The notes under the pieces are model-generated. The model was not told where the DNA came from, made no database searches, and saw only the letters and a list, made by a program, of their open reading frames with translations. Of a DNA stretch of 64,000 nucleotides, positions 7,938-16,185 are shown one piece after another (within the stretch, counting starts at the first letter, position 1; the number at the start of each line of letters is the position of its first letter). This DNA is from Janibacter corallicola NBRC 107790. Lineage in GTDB: Bacteria; Actinomycetota; Actinomycetes; Actinomycetales; Dermatophilaceae. The stretch is taken from contig NZ_BCSR01000001.1 of the NCBI RefSeq assembly GCF_001570965.1, forward strand, positions 1 to 64,000. Direction: 5' to 3'. The position numbers were made by a program, and so were the translations under genes.

Positions 7938-8699
7938 TCAGTCGGCGTGGCGAGCGGCGTTGGCCACGATCGCGTCGTGCAGCCACTGCGCCGCGCCGGG
8001 CTCGATGTCCTCGTAGTGCTCGGTGAAGCGCGGGTCCGAGAGGTACATCTGCGCCAGGCACACCTGGAAGGCGTGGTCGCAGTCGTAGAAGACCTCGATG
8101 CTCGCCCGGTGCCGCTCGGCCAGCTCGGCCCCGCGCTCACCCTCTGCCGGCACGCGCTCGCGCACCGCCGCACCGAGGTCGGACTCGAAGGCCTCCGTCC
8201 CGGCCTTCACCCGCGCCCAGTCCTCCTTGGTCCAGTGTGCGGTCCGCTCCCGGGACTGGCGCCAGGCGTCGGTGTCGCCCCAGCGCCGCTCCGCCTCGTC
8301 CTGGTACTCCTCCTGGTAGCCCTCACCGAAGATCTCCTTCAGGTCCTCCGTGGTGGCCGGTCGGTCATTCATCGCTACCTCCAGTGCGTGATCGATGGAT
8401 TCGGCCAGGTCGCTCAGCTGGCCCAACCTGGCCTCGACCGCATCGCGCTGGCGCCGCAGGTGCTCCACGACCTGCGTGCCGTCGGCCCCCAGCAGCTCAC
8501 GGATCTCCTCCAGCGGGAAGCCCAGCCGGCGGTAGAGCACCACCGTGCCCAGCCGCTCCAGGTCGTCCCCGGTGTAGAGCCGGTAGCCGGCATGGCTGCG
8601 CTCGCTCGGGTGCAGCAGCCCGACCTCGTCGTAGTGGTGCAGCGTCCGCACCGTCACGCCGAAGGTCTCGGCCACCTGACCCACCGTGAGCGCCTCCAT
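7938..8699 (-). CDS. MerR-family regulator with TipAS effector domain
   Basis: This 253-aa transcriptional activator resembles Streptomyces TipA. Residues 1-70 form the winged helix-turn-helix (LTVGQVAETFGVTVRTLHHY, then HAGYRLYTGDDLERL). A coiled-coil follows to about 115, and residues 120-253 are the TipAS drug-binding domain (EIFGEGYQEEYQDEAERRWG, ending LHDAIVANAARHAD). TipAS domains capture thiopeptide or similar ligands and turn on their own promoter. The start at ATG 8699 follows GGAG; upstream ATGs at 8729 and beyond are less likely. It is divergent from the membrane protein/multicopper oxidase pair, which could be its target, though no operator was identified. Confidence 0.88.
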   Translation of the reverse strand: MEALTVGQVAETFGVTVRTLHHYDEVGLLHPSERSHAGYRLYTGDDLERLGTVVLYRRLGFPLEEIRELLGADGTQVVEHLRRQRDAVEARLGQLSDLAESIDHALEVAMNDRPATTEDLKEIFGEGYQEEYQDEAERRWGDTDAWRQSRERTAHWTKEDWARVKAGTEAFESDLGAAVRERVPAEGERGAELAERHRASIEVFYDCDHAFQVCLAQMYLSDPRFTEHYEDIEPGAAQWLHDAIVANAARHAD

Positions 8700-8856
8700 T
8701 GCTCCAGTGTGCTGCGCGATCCCGGTCATGGCACGAGCGTGGGGCCTCACGTCGCGTGAGGGTCAATCCCCCGCGGCACGAAGGGGGCCAGCCCCACCCC
8801 CACGCGGGTGCCCGTCGGATGGTGGGCGGCCCCCTTCGCTCCATAGCGTCGAGACC

Positions 8857-9270
8857 ATGGCCGCACCCGCTCTCACCGCCCCACCGGCGGGCCCCTCGGC
8901 GACCCACCTCGCGACGCTCTGGGTCTTCCGACTGCTGACCCTCGCGCAGGCGACTCTCTTTGCGCTGCAACCGATCTCGATCGGCTCCTTCCTCGACGGG
9001 ACGTGGACTGCCTTCGAGATGCACTCGGTCGTCGGCGGCGTGCTCCTGCTCCCGGTCACGGCAACCGCCCTCGTGGGGCTCGTGCTCGCCGCGCTCAGCC
9101 GGCGGATCGGGCTGGGCCTGGTCTGCCTGCTGCTCCCGGTGCTCACGATCGCCCAGATCGCGATCGGTCACACCCGCGTGCTCGCGGTGCACGTGCCGCT
9201 CGGCGTGCTGCTCGTCGCCCTCGCGCTGTGGCTCGCGATCTGGCCGTGGACGAGGAGCGCCACCCGATGA
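8857..9270 (+). CDS. Small four-helix membrane protein
   Basis: This 137-aa protein has four predicted membrane helices (FRLLTLAQATLFALQPISIG, SVVGGVLLLPVTATALVGLV, GLVCLLLPVLTIAQIAIGH, VPLGVLLVALALWLAIW) and short loops. I do not recognise a named family with confidence. Its stop overlaps the multicopper oxidase start by four bases (ATGA, 9267-9270), so the two are translationally coupled and probably work together in the membrane. The start is ATG 8857; no signal peptide precedes the first helix. Confidence 0.75.
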   Translation: MAAPALTAPPAGPSATHLATLWVFRLLTLAQATLFALQPISIGSFLDGTWTAFEMHSVVGGVLLLPVTATALVGLVLAALSRRIGLGLVCLLLPVLTIAQIAIGHTRVLAVHVPLGVLLVALALWLAIWPWTRSATR

Positions 9271-10751
9271 GCCTGTCCCGCCGCCAGCTCTTCGGGCTGT
9301 CCGGGGGCGTGGTCGCCGGGGTGGCGCTGGGCGCCTGCGGCGTCGCGCTGACGGCACCGGGCGGATCCACCGGGGCCGTGCTGCCGAGCGAGGTCCCGCT
9401 CCCGAAGCCCTTCACCACCGACCTCCCGCCGCTGGCCACCGCGAGGACACGCCCCCTTCGCGGGGGTGGGCGAAAGGGGACCCTGACCACCCGCCGACGG
9501 GGCACGGAGATCCTGCCCGGGCGCACCACGGAGATCGCCGGCTACGACGGCACCTTCCCCGGCCCCCTCCTCGAGGCGACGAAGGGGGAGCCCCTCCACC
9601 TCACGCTGCGCAACGAGCTGGACCACCCGGTCGTGAACCACCTGCACGGCGGCGTGACCCCACCTCGCGACGACGGCTACCCCACCGACCTCGTGGGGCC
9701 GGGCACCTCCCGCGTCTACCGGTACCCGTTGCGGCAGCGGGCGGCCACGCTCTGGTACCACGACCACACGATGGACCTGACCGGTCCCAACGTGTACGCG
9801 GGTCTGGCCGGTGGCTTCGTGCTGCGCGACCCGGCCGAGGAGGATCTCGGGCTGCCGCGCCAGGAACGCGAGCTGACACTCGTGCTGACCGACCGGTCCT
9901 TCGGCGAGGACGCGCAGCTGCTCTACCCGATGACCGAGCACGGCATCGAGCGGCGCTACCACGGCGGGCTGCTCGGTGACTGCATGCTCGTGAACGGTGC
10001 CCCGTGGCCGCGCACCGACGTCGACGCGGCGCGCTACCGGGTGCGGGTCCTCAACGCCTGCAACGCCCGCCGGCTCGAGCTCGCCCTCGACCCCGGCGGC
10101 GAGATCGTCCAGGTCGGCACCGACCAGGGGCTGCTCACCCGGCCCCACCGCCGCCGCTCGCTGACCCTTGCCCCCGCCGAGCGGGCCGATGTCGTCATCG
10201 ACTTCTCGGCCTACCGCGTCGGCCAGCAGGTCACGCTCGTCAACCGCCTCGGCGACGGGGACATGGGGCTGGTCATGCGCTTCGACGTCGCGCGAAGGGG
10301 GAAGGACGACTCCCGTGTCCCCGAACGGCTGTCGGTGATCGACCCGATCGACCCCTCGCGCGTGGTGCGCACGCGCGACTTCCACCTCGCCCTCGGAAAG
10401 CCGATGCCCAGCGGGCACGGGTCGCACTCCGGCGGCGACCGGTCGCTGCCGATGTGGTCGATCAACGGCCAGCCCTACCGCCCGGGGCACGACCTCTTCA
10501 CCGCGGAGCTGGGCACGGTCGAGCGGTGGCGCATCACGACCGACGTGCACCATCCCGTCCACGCCCATCTGGTGCACTTCCAGGTCGAGCAGGACGGCGC
10601 CCCCGCGTGGAAGGACACGGTCGATGTCGGCCCCGCCTCCCGCGCAGAGGTGCTCGTCCCGATCGAGGGCTATCGCGGCCGCTACGTCATGCACTGCCAC
10701 AACCTCGAGCACGAGGACCGGATGATGATGGCCGACTGGTCGGTGGTCTGA
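9267..10751 (+). CDS. Tat-exported multicopper oxidase (CueO/laccase-like)
   Basis: This 494-aa three-cupredoxin oxidase has a Tat/lipoprotein-like signal (SRRQLFGLSGG, then LGACG). All four copper-ligand motifs are present: HLHGG, WYHDH, HPVHAH and HCHNLEHEDRMMM near the C-terminus, with Met as the probable axial T1 ligand. The enzyme couples oxidation of Cu(I) or phenolic substrates to O2 reduction at the cell surface. A Met/His-rich loop (KPMPSGHGSHSGG) resembles the copper-binding insert of cuprous oxidases, which favours a copper-tolerance role. It is coupled to the upstream membrane protein. Confidence 0.92.
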   Translation: MSLSRRQLFGLSGGVVAGVALGACGVALTAPGGSTGAVLPSEVPLPKPFTTDLPPLATARTRPLRGGGRKGTLTTRRRGTEILPGRTTEIAGYDGTFPGPLLEATKGEPLHLTLRNELDHPVVNHLHGGVTPPRDDGYPTDLVGPGTSRVYRYPLRQRAATLWYHDHTMDLTGPNVYAGLAGGFVLRDPAEEDLGLPRQERELTLVLTDRSFGEDAQLLYPMTEHGIERRYHGGLLGDCMLVNGAPWPRTDVDAARYRVRVLNACNARRLELALDPGGEIVQVGTDQGLLTRPHRRRSLTLAPAERADVVIDFSAYRVGQQVTLVNRLGDGDMGLVMRFDVARRGKDDSRVPERLSVIDPIDPSRVVRTRDFHLALGKPMPSGHGSHSGGDRSLPMWSINGQPYRPGHDLFTAELGTVERWRITTDVHHPVHAHLVHFQVEQDGAPAWKDTVDVGPASRAEVLVPIEGYRGRYVMHCHNLEHEDRMMMADWSVV

Positions 10752-10800
10752 GCGGCCGGCCTCTTCCGGTTTGGCCCCCCGAGGGGGGAGGCTGGGAGGC

Positions 10801-11967
10801 ATGACGACGACGCCCGCCCCCGACGCCTCCCGGATGCGCCGCTCCGAGTGCCGCGTGCAGGACCTGGCCGACCTGCTCGCCCGGCAGGAGCAGACCCTCC
10901 CCGAGCACGCCGAACGGCTCGAGCATCAGGTACCGGTCTACTCGGCCGAGGTCCTGCGCGCGGCGAGCGCCACCGAGGAGGGCGCCGAGCGGGTCGAGGT
11001 CGAGCTGGCCGAGGTGCTCGCCGAGGGCGCCGGCATCTTCGTCATCAGCGGCGCGCTCACGGCCGAGGTGATCGACCGTGTCACCGCCGACTTCGAGGAG
11101 ATCATCGCCGCCCAGCGTCGCGAAGGGGGCGCCACCGGTGACCACTTCGCGCCGCCCGGCGCCAACGACCGGGTGTGGAACGCCCTGGAGAAGCTCGCCG
11201 TCGCCCACCCCGAGGACTTCGTCGACTACTACGCCGGCGACCTGCTCGCCCTCGCCGCCCGCGCCTGGCTCGGCCCCGGGTACCAGGTGACCAGCCAGGT
11301 CAACGTCGTCGGCCCCGGCGGCCTCGCGCAGACCGTGCACCGCGACTACCACCTCGGCTTCACCTCGCCGGAGGCCACCGAACGCTACCCGCGGCACGTG
11401 CACGCGCTGTCTCCAGCGCTCACCCTGCAGGGCGCGATCGCCCACTGCGACATGCCGGTCGAGTCCGGTCCGACCCTCTACCTCCCGCACTCGCAGAAGT
11501 ACCCGCAGGGCTACCTCGCCTACTGGCTGGCGGACTTCCAGGAGTACTTCACCGAGCACCACGTCCAACTGCCCCTGACGAAGGGGGACGCCGTCTTCTT
11601 CAACCCGGCCCTCTTCCACGCGGCCGGCTCGAACACGACGAGCGACACCCGGCGGATGGCCAACCTGCTGCAGATCTCCTCCCCCTTCGGCCGGGCCATG
11701 GAGTCGGTCGACCGGGAGCGCATCGTCACCGCGATCTACCCGACGCTCCTCTCCCGCAAGGCCGCCGGCGTCGACGTCGAGCACGCCGTCGCGGCCGCCG
11801 CCGAGGGCTATGCCTTCCCGACCAACCTCGACCGGGACCAGCCGGTCGACGGGATGTCGCCCCCTTCGCAGGCCGACGTGGTGCGCCGCTCGCTGGCCGA
11901 AGGCGCACCGCCCGAGGCGCTCGCCGAGCGCATCGCCGCCCACACCCACGCCCGCCGCACCAGCTGA
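10801..11967 (+). CDS. Phytanoyl-CoA dioxygenase (PhyH)-family protein
   Basis: This 388-aa Fe(II)/2-oxoglutarate-dependent oxygenase-like protein has the HxD pair in QTVHRDYHLG (near residues 180-185) and the distal iron histidine in VFFNPALFHAAGSN, with Arg in the following SDTRRMANLLQ. It has an extra N-terminal helical region of about 75 residues. The start is ATG 10801 with GGGAGG upstream; a short CCCCCCGAGGGGGG hairpin lies just before. It heads a plus-strand operon with an SDR (8-bp gap), a Gfo/Idh dehydrogenase and an FAD reductase, so it probably hydroxylates a small metabolite that is then oxidised. The substrate is unknown. Confidence 0.82.
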   Translation: MTTTPAPDASRMRRSECRVQDLADLLARQEQTLPEHAERLEHQVPVYSAEVLRAASATEEGAERVEVELAEVLAEGAGIFVISGALTAEVIDRVTADFEEIIAAQRREGGATGDHFAPPGANDRVWNALEKLAVAHPEDFVDYYAGDLLALAARAWLGPGYQVTSQVNVVGPGGLAQTVHRDYHLGFTSPEATERYPRHVHALSPALTLQGAIAHCDMPVESGPTLYLPHSQKYPQGYLAYWLADFQEYFTEHHVQLPLTKGDAVFFNPALFHAAGSNTTSDTRRMANLLQISSPFGRAMESVDRERIVTAIYPTLLSRKAAGVDVEHAVAAAAEGYAFPTNLDRDQPVDGMSPPSQADVVRRSLAEGAPPEALAERIAAHTHARRTS

Positions 11968-11975
11968 GGAGAGCC

Positions 11976-12746
11976 ATGGACACGCTGCTCGCCGACCGGA
12001 TCGTCCTCGTCGTCGGCGGCACCTCCGGTGTCGGGGCCGGCGTCGCCCGCGCCGCGGTGCGCGAAGGCGGCACCGTCGTCGTCGCCGGCCGCCACCGGGA
12101 GCGCGCCGAGGCCGTCGCCGCCGACCTCGGCGAACGCGCGAGCGCCGTCGTCGGTGACATCGCCGACCCCCAGCAGGCCAAGGATCTCGTCGCCGCGACC
12201 ATCGAGCGGCACGGGCGCATCGACTGCCTCGTCAACTGCGCCGGCCTCACCGACCGGGGCACCCTGCTGGCGACCGACCCCGAGCTCTTCGACCGGCACA
12301 TCGCGGCCAACCTGCGCGGGCCCTTCTTCACGATGCAGGCCGCGGTCGCGGACATGGTGGGCCGCGGTGAGCCGGGGACGGTGCTGAACATCTCCTCGAT
12401 CAGCTCCCGCGGCGGCCAGCCGTACCTGGCGCCGTACGTGGCCGCGAAGGCCGGGCTGAACGGGCTGACGAAGAACGCCGCCCACGCCCACCGCTTCGAC
12501 CGGGTGCGGATCAACGCGCTCAACATCGGCTGGACCGAGACCGAGGGCGAGGACGCCACCCAGCGCCGCTTCCACGATGCCGGCGGGGACTGGGTCGAGC
12601 GGGCCCGCGAGCGCCTGCCGATGGGCACGCTCGGGCAGGTCGAGCAGATCGCCGACGCCGTCGTGCTGCTCATCTCCGCGCGCTCGGGCGTCGTCACCGG
12701 ATCCGTCATCGACTGGGACCAGCAGGTCATCGGAGGGCAGGACTGA
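11976..12746 (+). CDS. Short-chain dehydrogenase/reductase (SDR)
   Basis: This 256-aa classical SDR has the cofactor motif VVGGTSGVGAGVA (TGxxxGxG variant), NCAG near residue 88, catalytic Ser in LNISSISSRGG and the YxxxK pair in YVAAKAGLNG. It probably oxidises or reduces a hydroxyl group with NAD(P). The C-terminal phrase GSVIDWDQQVIG is common in sugar/polyol-type SDRs. The start is ATG 11976 with GAGGAG upstream. It sits between the PhyH dioxygenase and the Gfo/Idh gene with very short gaps, so it acts in the same pathway. Confidence 0.9.
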   Translation: MDTLLADRIVLVVGGTSGVGAGVARAAVREGGTVVVAGRHRERAEAVAADLGERASAVVGDIADPQQAKDLVAATIERHGRIDCLVNCAGLTDRGTLLATDPELFDRHIAANLRGPFFTMQAAVADMVGRGEPGTVLNISSISSRGGQPYLAPYVAAKAGLNGLTKNAAHAHRFDRVRINALNIGWTETEGEDATQRRFHDAGGDWVERARERLPMGTLGQVEQIADAVVLLISARSGVVTGSVIDWDQQVIGGQD

Positions 12747-12748
12747 GC

Positions 12749-13777
12749 ATGCGCATCGGACTCATCGGACTGGGACGCATCGGCTCCTTCCACGCGACCA
12801 CCCTCGCCGGAATGGAGAGCGTGACCGAGCTCGTCGTCACCGACCCGGTCGCGGCGGCCGTCGACGCCGTGACGCGGCGGCTGCCGTCGGTGCGGGCCGT
12901 GGCGAGCCCCGAGGAGCTGCTCGCGGCCGGGCTCGACGGGGTCGTCATCGCCGCGGCCACACCGGTGCACGCCGACCTCGTGCGCGCGGCCGTGGCGAAG
13001 GGGGTCCCGGCCTTCTGCGAGAAGCCGATCGCCGGGACGGTCGCGGACTCCCTCGCGGTACGCGACGCCGTGGCGGGCTCGGACGTGCCCGTGCAGATCG
13101 GCTACCCCCGCCGGTTCGACCCGGCCTTCGTCGCCGCCCGCGAGGCGGTGGACGCCGGTGACCTCGGACGGGTCACGACGATCCGCTCGACCACCCTGGA
13201 CCCGGCCCCGCCCCCTTCGTCCTACCTCGCGGGCAGCGGCGGGATCTTCCGGGACTGCTCGGTGCACGACTTCGACGCAGTGCGCTGGGTGACGGGTCTG
13301 GAGGTCCTCGAGGTCTACGCGGTCGGCTCGGTCGACCCGGATGCTCCCGCGGAGATGTACGCCGAGCACGGCGACCACACGAGTGCCTCGGTCCTGCTCA
13401 CGCTCGACGGCGGCGCCATCGGGGTCGTCTCGAACACCCGGACCAACGGCCGCGGCTACGACGTGCGGCTGGAGGTGCACGGGGTGGAGGACGCGGTCGC
13501 CGCCGGCCTGGACGAGGGGCTCCCCCTTCGCTCGACGCACCCTGGCGCGACCTGGCCCACGGGCCCGGCGCACGCATTCTTCATGGACCGCCTGGCGGCG
13601 GCCTTCCGTGATGAGCTGGCCGCCTTCACCCGCCTCGCCGCCGGCGAGATCGAGAACCCCTGCACCGTCGACGACGCGATGGGCACCGCGTGGACCGCCG
13701 AGGCGGCGACCCTCTCGGCGGCCGAGCACCGTCCGGTGACGATCGAGGAGGTGCGCTCCCGGGCCGGCGACACCTGA
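12749..13777 (+). CDS. Gfo/Idh/MocA oxidoreductase, IolG-like paralogue
   Basis: This 342-aa NAD(P)-dependent dehydrogenase has the N-terminal Rossmann motif GLIGLGRIGSFHA, EKP near residue 90 and the family block GGIFRDCSVHDFDAVRW, with catalytic Asp/His. It is clearly paralogous to the gene at 27547-28593 (same start MRIGL-GLGRIG-FHA and same GGIFRDCSVHD block), so a cyclitol such as an inositol isomer is a plausible substrate. The start is ATG 12749, two bases after the SDR stop. It is followed 36 bp later by the FAD reductase. Confidence 0.9.
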   Translation: MRIGLIGLGRIGSFHATTLAGMESVTELVVTDPVAAAVDAVTRRLPSVRAVASPEELLAAGLDGVVIAAATPVHADLVRAAVAKGVPAFCEKPIAGTVADSLAVRDAVAGSDVPVQIGYPRRFDPAFVAAREAVDAGDLGRVTTIRSTTLDPAPPPSSYLAGSGGIFRDCSVHDFDAVRWVTGLEVLEVYAVGSVDPDAPAEMYAEHGDHTSASVLLTLDGGAIGVVSNTRTNGRGYDVRLEVHGVEDAVAAGLDEGLPLRSTHPGATWPTGPAHAFFMDRLAAAFRDELAAFTRLAAGEIENPCTVDDAMGTAWTAEAATLSAAEHRPVTIEEVRSRAGDT

Positions 13778-13813
13778 GGTCGAGGTCCCGAGACGGTGTG
13801 CCACCTTGGGGGC

Positions 13814-15025
13814 ATGGATGTCGTCATCATCGGCGGGGGCGAGGCCGGAGCGCGGGTCGCCCACGAGCTGCACACCGCGGGATGGGAGGGCACGGTCACC
13901 CTGGTCGGTGAGGAGTACCGGCCGGTCTACGAGCGGCCGCCGCTGTCCAAGAACGTGCTGCTCGACGAGATCCCCGAGGCCGTCGAACCCTACCGCGGCG
14001 GGCGCCTGGACGTCCCCGGGCTGACCCTGCGGCCCGGCGAGCGCGCCGAGGCGATCGACGTCGGTGCCCGGTCGGTGCGCCTGGCCGGCGGGGAGGATCT
14101 GCGCTTCGACCGGCTCGTCCTGGCGACCGGCGCCCGGGCTCGAACCGTCCCGGGTCTGCCGGGGAACGTGCCGGTGCTGCGCACCTGGGACGAGGCGCTG
14201 GCGCTGCGCTCCGCGCTCACCGGAGGCGGCCACCTGCTCGTCATCGGGGCCGGCATGATCGGCATGGAGGTCGCCGCGAGCGCACGCACCCGCGGCCTGC
14301 AGGTGAGCGTGGTCGAGGTCGCCGACCGGGCGATGGGCCGGGCCGTGCCCGCCCCGGTGGCCGCGGAGATGGTCGCCCGGCACGAGGCCGAGGGGGTGTC
14401 CCTCCGGCTGTCGACGACGGTGGCGTCCCTGACGAGGGAGTCCGGGCAGTGGCGTGCGCGGCTCGAGGACGGCGAGGAGCTGCTCGTGGACCACGTGCTC
14501 GCCTGCGTGGGCACCGCCCCGGACACCGACCTCGCGCGGACGGCCGGGATCGAGGTCGACGACGGGGTCGTCGTCGACCAGCAGATGCGCACGAGTGCCC
14601 CAGGGGTGTGGGCGGTCGGTGACTGCGTGAGCGGGCCGGTCGCGGTGCTGGGCCGCCGGCAGCGACTGGAGTCCTGGCGGATGGCCCACGACCAGGCGGT
14701 GACCGCGGCGGCCTCGATCCGCGGCGAGGAGCCCGAGCACGCGGCGGTGCCGTGGTTCTGGTCCGACCAGTACGACCTCTCACTGCAGGTCTCCGGGATG
14801 GCGGTCGCTGCCAGGACCTGGCTGGAGCGTCCGGAGCCGGACGGCAGCACCCTCCACCTCGGGCTCGACGACGCCGGTCGGGTGGTCTGCGCGGCCGGAG
14901 TGGGGAGGGCCGCGATCGCGAAGGACGTGCGCGCCGCCGAGCGGATCATCTCCTCCGGAGCGGTGCTCGACCCCGCGGAACTGGTGGACCCGACGGTCCG
15001 GCTGAAGGCTCTTGCGCGGCGGTGA
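13814..15025 (+). CDS. FAD/NAD-dependent ferredoxin reductase-type oxidoreductase
   Basis: This 403-aa flavoprotein of the AIF/BphA4 class has an N-terminal FAD motif (VVIIGGGEAGARVAHEL), the family signature YERPPLSKNVL, a central NAD motif (LLVIGAGMIGMEVAASA), the FAD-closing motif GVWAVGDCVSG and a C-terminal reductase domain. Such enzymes pass electrons from NAD(P)H to a ferredoxin or Rieske protein that feeds an oxygenase. No ferredoxin is encoded nearby, and PhyH enzymes normally do not need one, so the partner is unclear. The start is ATG 13814; a GTG 18 bases earlier is less likely. Confidence 0.9.
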   Translation: MDVVIIGGGEAGARVAHELHTAGWEGTVTLVGEEYRPVYERPPLSKNVLLDEIPEAVEPYRGGRLDVPGLTLRPGERAEAIDVGARSVRLAGGEDLRFDRLVLATGARARTVPGLPGNVPVLRTWDEALALRSALTGGGHLLVIGAGMIGMEVAASARTRGLQVSVVEVADRAMGRAVPAPVAAEMVARHEAEGVSLRLSTTVASLTRESGQWRARLEDGEELLVDHVLACVGTAPDTDLARTAGIEVDDGVVVDQQMRTSAPGVWAVGDCVSGPVAVLGRRQRLESWRMAHDQAVTAAASIRGEEPEHAAVPWFWSDQYDLSLQVSGMAVAARTWLERPEPDGSTLHLGLDDAGRVVCAAGVGRAAIAKDVRAAERIISSGAVLDPAELVDPTVRLKALARR

Positions 15026-15035
15026 CCCCACGAGG

Positions 15036-15135
15036 CTCCTCGCTGGCGCCCTTCGAGGCGCTCACGCGGGACGTGGGACCCGAGCCGCGGGCGGCCTCGC
15101 ACCTCAGGGACCGCTGCGTCGCCCCTCGGGGACCG
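15036..15135. repeat. Dispersed intergenic repeat, copy 2
   Basis: This is a degenerate copy in inverted orientation to copies 1 and 4, with GCGCCCTTCGAGGCGCTCAC, GCGGCCTCGCACCTCAGGGA and CGCCCCTCGGGGACC. It follows the FAD reductase stop directly. The rest of the 258-bp gap (15026-15283) is element B. Confidence 0.6.
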
Positions 15136-15146
15136 GTTCCGCTTAC

Positions 15147-15254
15147 CTACGCGCGGGTATGACGGGCACTCGTGCTGCAGACCACTGTCCAGACCCGGTT
15201 TCTCGGGCGACTCGCGGCGCGCCCGACAATGAGTGCACGTCATACCCGCGAGTC
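15147..15254. repeat. Inverted-end element B (about 108 bp)
   Basis: Left end about 15148-15171 and right end 15231-15254 are inverted copies (about 21 of 23). The shared core is GGGTATGACGKGCACTC. The interior has CTGCAGACCACTGTCCAG, similar to element A. As with element A, it lies between convergent genes. Where A has TAC in both arms, B has TAT in both arms, so the arms have changed together. Confidence 0.7.
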
Positions 15255-15283
15255 ACGACCGGTGGCAACCTCGGGAAGCGGTG

Positions 15284-16096
15284 TCAGTCGCTCAGGTGCT
15301 CCCGCACGAAGTCGAGCACGTCCCCGAGCACCTCGTCACGGTTGGTCTCGTTGAAGATCTCGTGCCTCGCGCCGGGGTAGGTCAAGGCGTGCGAGTCCGC
15401 CGCGGCGATCCGTTCCCAGCCCTCGCGGCTCGGGCCCATCGGCACGAGTCCGTCGTCCTCCCCGTGAAGGTACAGCGTGGGGACGGCGAGGCGACCACCC
15501 TCGTCGATGGCGGCCATCGCGGCACTCATCGCCCTGAGCGTGGGGCGCTTGAAACTGCCGTGCCACACCAGCTCGTCCTGGGTGTAGGCCTCCCCCACCC
15601 CTTCGTCGCGGCTGAGCGTGCTGGGGTCGACGGGGGTCTCGGGGATCTCCTCGAGGTCCGCGAGCGCCGTCGGCTCCCAGGAGTGCAGCACCGGCCCGGA
15701 GAGCACCGTGGCAGACAGCTCCTCGGGGTGGAGCTGGGTGTAGCGCGCCGCGATCATCCCGCCCATCGAGTGCCCGATGAGCACGAGCGGCAGACCGGGA
15801 TTCTCCTCGTGGGCACGCTGCACGAGGAGGTGCAGGTCCGCCACGACGTCCTCGAAGTCCTCGATGAGCACCCGCTCGCCCTCGCTGCGCCCGTGCCCGA
15901 GGTGGTCGTGCCCGTAGACGACGGCACCGTCACCGGTGAGCCGGTCGGCGACCCAGGCGTAACGGCCGATGTGCTCACCGTAGCCGTGGACGAGCACCGC
16001 CACCCACGTCGGGGCGCCCGGGGGGCTCCACTGGGACCCGATGAGCAGCCCGGCGTGCCCATGGGTCTCGATGTCCTCGGGTGGGATGGGTGCCAC
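15284..16096 (-). CDS. Alpha/beta hydrolase, monoacylglycerol lipase type
   Basis: This 270-aa serine hydrolase of the S33/Hydrolase_4 group has the oxyanion-hole HGYGEH motif, the block GHDHLGHGRSEGER, nucleophile elbow GHSMGG (near residue 115), acid in YLHGEDDGLVP and His in GARHEIFNE. Members hydrolyse monoacylglycerols or related esters in the cytoplasm. No signal peptide is present. The start is GTG 16096 preceded by AGGAGG at five bases. It is not obviously linked to the flanking inositol genes. Confidence 0.88.
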   Translation of the reverse strand: MAPIPPEDIETHGHAGLLIGSQWSPPGAPTWVAVLVHGYGEHIGRYAWVADRLTGDGAVVYGHDHLGHGRSEGERVLIEDFEDVVADLHLLVQRAHEENPGLPLVLIGHSMGGMIAARYTQLHPEELSATVLSGPVLHSWEPTALADLEEIPETPVDPSTLSRDEGVGEAYTQDELVWHGSFKRPTLRAMSAAMAAIDEGGRLAVPTLYLHGEDDGLVPMGPSREGWERIAAADSHALTYPGARHEIFNETNRDEVLGDVLDFVREHLSD

Positions 16097-16185
16097 GGGG
16101 TCCTCCTGCGCGTCGGTCTCGGCTCCAGTCTGTCAGGCGGTGGGACGAAGGGGGCGCCGCCGCTCCCTTCGCCCCACGACCGTCG

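Noticed and set aside
11726-14740. 1004-codon minus-strand open frame over the PhyH/SDR/Gfo-Idh/reductase module
   Set aside because: It is antisense to four well-supported enzymes and its composition is typical of shadow frames.
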